Positions 7,607 through 7,967 of a stretch of 7,967 nucleotides of DNA are shown here, one piece after another. The notes under the pieces were generated by a model. It ran no database searches. It was not told the origin of the DNA and worked only from the letters and a program-made list of their open reading frames with translations. The stretch spans positions 1 to 7,967 of the forward strand of contig JALSIU010000344.1 of the NCBI GenBank assembly GCA_026989715.1, in the 5' to 3' direction. Origin of the DNA: Methylomonas sp. Lineage in GTDB: Bacteria > Pseudomonadota > Gammaproteobacteria > Methylococcales > Methylomonadaceae. Every line of letters starts with the position of its first letter. The stretch's first letter is position 1. A program made the translations under genes and the position numbers.

Positions 7607-7614
7607 TTTTTGAA
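7607..7614. repeat. Target-site duplication, right copy (TTTTTGAA)
   Basis: An exact 8-base match to 7394-7401, directly abutting the right end of the inverted-repeat element. Deleting either copy with the element restores the ancestral reading frame. Confidence 0.8.
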
Positions 7615-7732
7615 TACTCTCAGGCAAATCACGCCAATAGCCCCCCCGGTGGAACCATACACGTAACATTGTAACTCTCCTGTTAGGTTGCTAGATGAAT
7701 TTGTAGACCTCTATTTGGAACAAGTTATGTTG

Positions 7733-7738
7733 TATAAT
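7733..7738 (+). promoter_or_regulatory. Candidate -10 element upstream of the ORF at 7773
   Basis: A perfect TATAAT lies in an AT-rich stretch 34 bases before the ATG at 7773. At 17-base spacing the -35 position reads TCTATT, which is weak. Such hexamers arise easily in AT-rich DNA, so this is only suggestive. Confidence 0.35.
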
Positions 7739-7772
7739 AAAAATAAAGCAAAAAATCTAGGATCTATCCAAT

Positions 7773-7859
7773 ATGTCTAAAAAACAGGCTCTCCCCGTAA
7801 TAACTGAAGTTCCAGATGATGAGCAAGAGAAATTCGATAAATTAATTAAATCATTAAAG
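7773..7859 (+). pseudogene. 5' fragment of an unidentified gene, apparently cut by an IS3-family insertion
   Basis: An ATG with an AGGA ribosome binding site 10 bases upstream opens a frame starting MSKKQALPVITEVPDDEQEK, continuing with a charged, probably helical stretch (F-D-K-L-I-K-S-L-K). I do not recognise the protein. After 29 codons the DNA becomes what looks like the left end of an IS3-family element at 7860. The frame happens to stay open to the window edge (65 codons), so it is also possible that the ORF is genuine and longer. The initiation signals look real, while the codons after 7860 read as translated insertion-sequence leader. It is transcribed away from the methyltransferase remnant. 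The other part of the gene, if it survives, would lie beyond the insertion sequence. Confidence 0.45.
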
Positions 7860-7967
7860 TGGACCCCAATATTTAGACCAATACTTAAGGAGCGATTTAG
7901 CTCAAAATATAGGTTGATTATAGGGGGTTATTATTATGAGTACAAAACGAAAATCACACAGTGCAAG
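7860..7967 (+). mobile_element. Left end of an IS3-family insertion sequence, continues past the window
   Basis: The stretch starts TGGACCCCAATATTTAGACC, resembling IS3-family terminal inverted repeats, which begin TG and often contain a GGACC/CCCC motif. It is followed at 76 bases by a typical orfA start. That combination of terminal repeat, short leader and MSTKRK-type N-terminus is the usual IS3 layout. The exact left boundary is inferred, because the right repeat and the short target duplication lie outside the window. Confidence 0.6.
7936..7967 (+). CDS. IS3-family transposase OrfA, N-terminus only
   Basis: The ATG at 7936 has a GGGGG ribosome binding site 9 bases upstream (7922-7926). 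Ten complete codons are visible, MSTKRKSHSA, a basic start very like the N-termini of IS3-family OrfA proteins, whose helix-turn-helix domain binds the element ends. The rest, including the overlapping orfB with the DDE catalytic domain, would lie to the right. Ten residues are weak evidence alone; the call rests on the context of the leader and terminal repeat. Confidence 0.5.
   Translation, partial: MSTKRKSHSA

Larger units (their letters stand above)
7046..7658 (-). pseudogene. C5-cytosine DNA methyltransferase remnant, 5'-truncated, frameshifted and split by an insertion
   Basis: The longest open piece (7450-7046, 134 codons) encodes the end of a C5-cytosine methyltransferase. It has the end of the target-recognition region with D-E-P-C-L-T-L-T, motif IX as REYARIQTFPDDW, and motif X as QIGNAVPVNLA. 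Such enzymes usually have more than 300 residues. Everything before about motif VIII is missing, including the AdoMet FxGxG motif, the catalytic Pro-Cys and the ENV motif, so it cannot methylate DNA alone. Its apparent ATG and first dozen residues come from the inserted 205-bp element (7402-7606). Family sequence resumes on the far side of the element at 7614-7658 (YWRDLPESIQ). One extra G in a G7 run (7641-7647) breaks the frame between V-P-P and G-G-Y-W. Beyond about 7658 no homology is visible and a stop follows in the restored frame. It is probably a relic of a restriction-modification system; I cannot infer the recognition site. Confidence 0.85.

Noticed and set aside
7641..7647. Phase-variable methyltransferase switch at the G7 run
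   Set aside because: The run is short and the gene lacks its catalytic half and carries an insertion, so changing the run length would not restore an enzyme.
7802..7813. AACTGAAGTTCC resembles the end of the 205-bp element
   Set aside because: Only about ten bases match, with no partner repeat or flanking duplication, and it falls inside an ORF; chance is likely.

Overview
The window looks like a gammaproteobacterial chromosome segment, moderately AT-leaning and densely packed. The evidence is the set and style of its housekeeping proteins: a YhgF-type Tex, a TadA and GuaA close to the Enterobacteria versions, a single-domain cytoplasmic parvulin, and an NlpE-type CxxC protein. I cannot fix the genus from sequence alone.

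Layout. (1) Positions 1-760, minus strand: a two-gene unit in which an exported NlpE-N-domain protein is followed 34 bases later by a small parvulin prolyl isomerase that runs off the left edge. A good sigma70-type promoter precedes it. (2) Positions 938-3229, plus strand: tex, a nucleic-acid-binding S1/YqgF protein, divergent from the first unit. (3) Positions 3240-3270: a strong hairpin between convergent genes, probably terminating from both sides. (4) Positions 3287-6896, minus strand: guaB-guaA-tadA. GuaB and GuaA are the two steps from IMP to GMP. TadA makes inosine at the tRNA wobble position and overlaps guaA by 10 bases. guaB has a perfect TATAAT with a GC-rich discriminator, and a second hairpin lies between guaB and guaA. 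(5) Positions 7046-7967: an accessory patch of broken genes.

The accessory patch is the most interesting part. It holds the 3' end of a C5-cytosine DNA methyltransferase gene, without the part that encodes the catalytic motifs. This remnant is split by a 205-bp element with terminal inverted repeats (7402-7606), flanked by an exact 8-bp direct repeat. Removing the element plus one copy of the repeat restores the methyltransferase frame exactly, so the insertion is directly legible. The remnant also carries a frameshift at a run of seven G. To its right, a divergent ORF of unknown function (from 7773) appears to be cut after 29 codons by the left end of an IS3-family insertion sequence, whose orfA begins at 7936 and leaves the window. 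The region therefore reads as a decayed modification gene that became a landing site for mobile DNA beside an intact purine operon. I see no convincing new functional system. The 205-bp element is the best candidate for something not yet catalogued.

I see no rRNA, tRNA, CRISPR array or riboswitch. Every stretch of more than 300 bases is covered by a gene or by the accessory patch.
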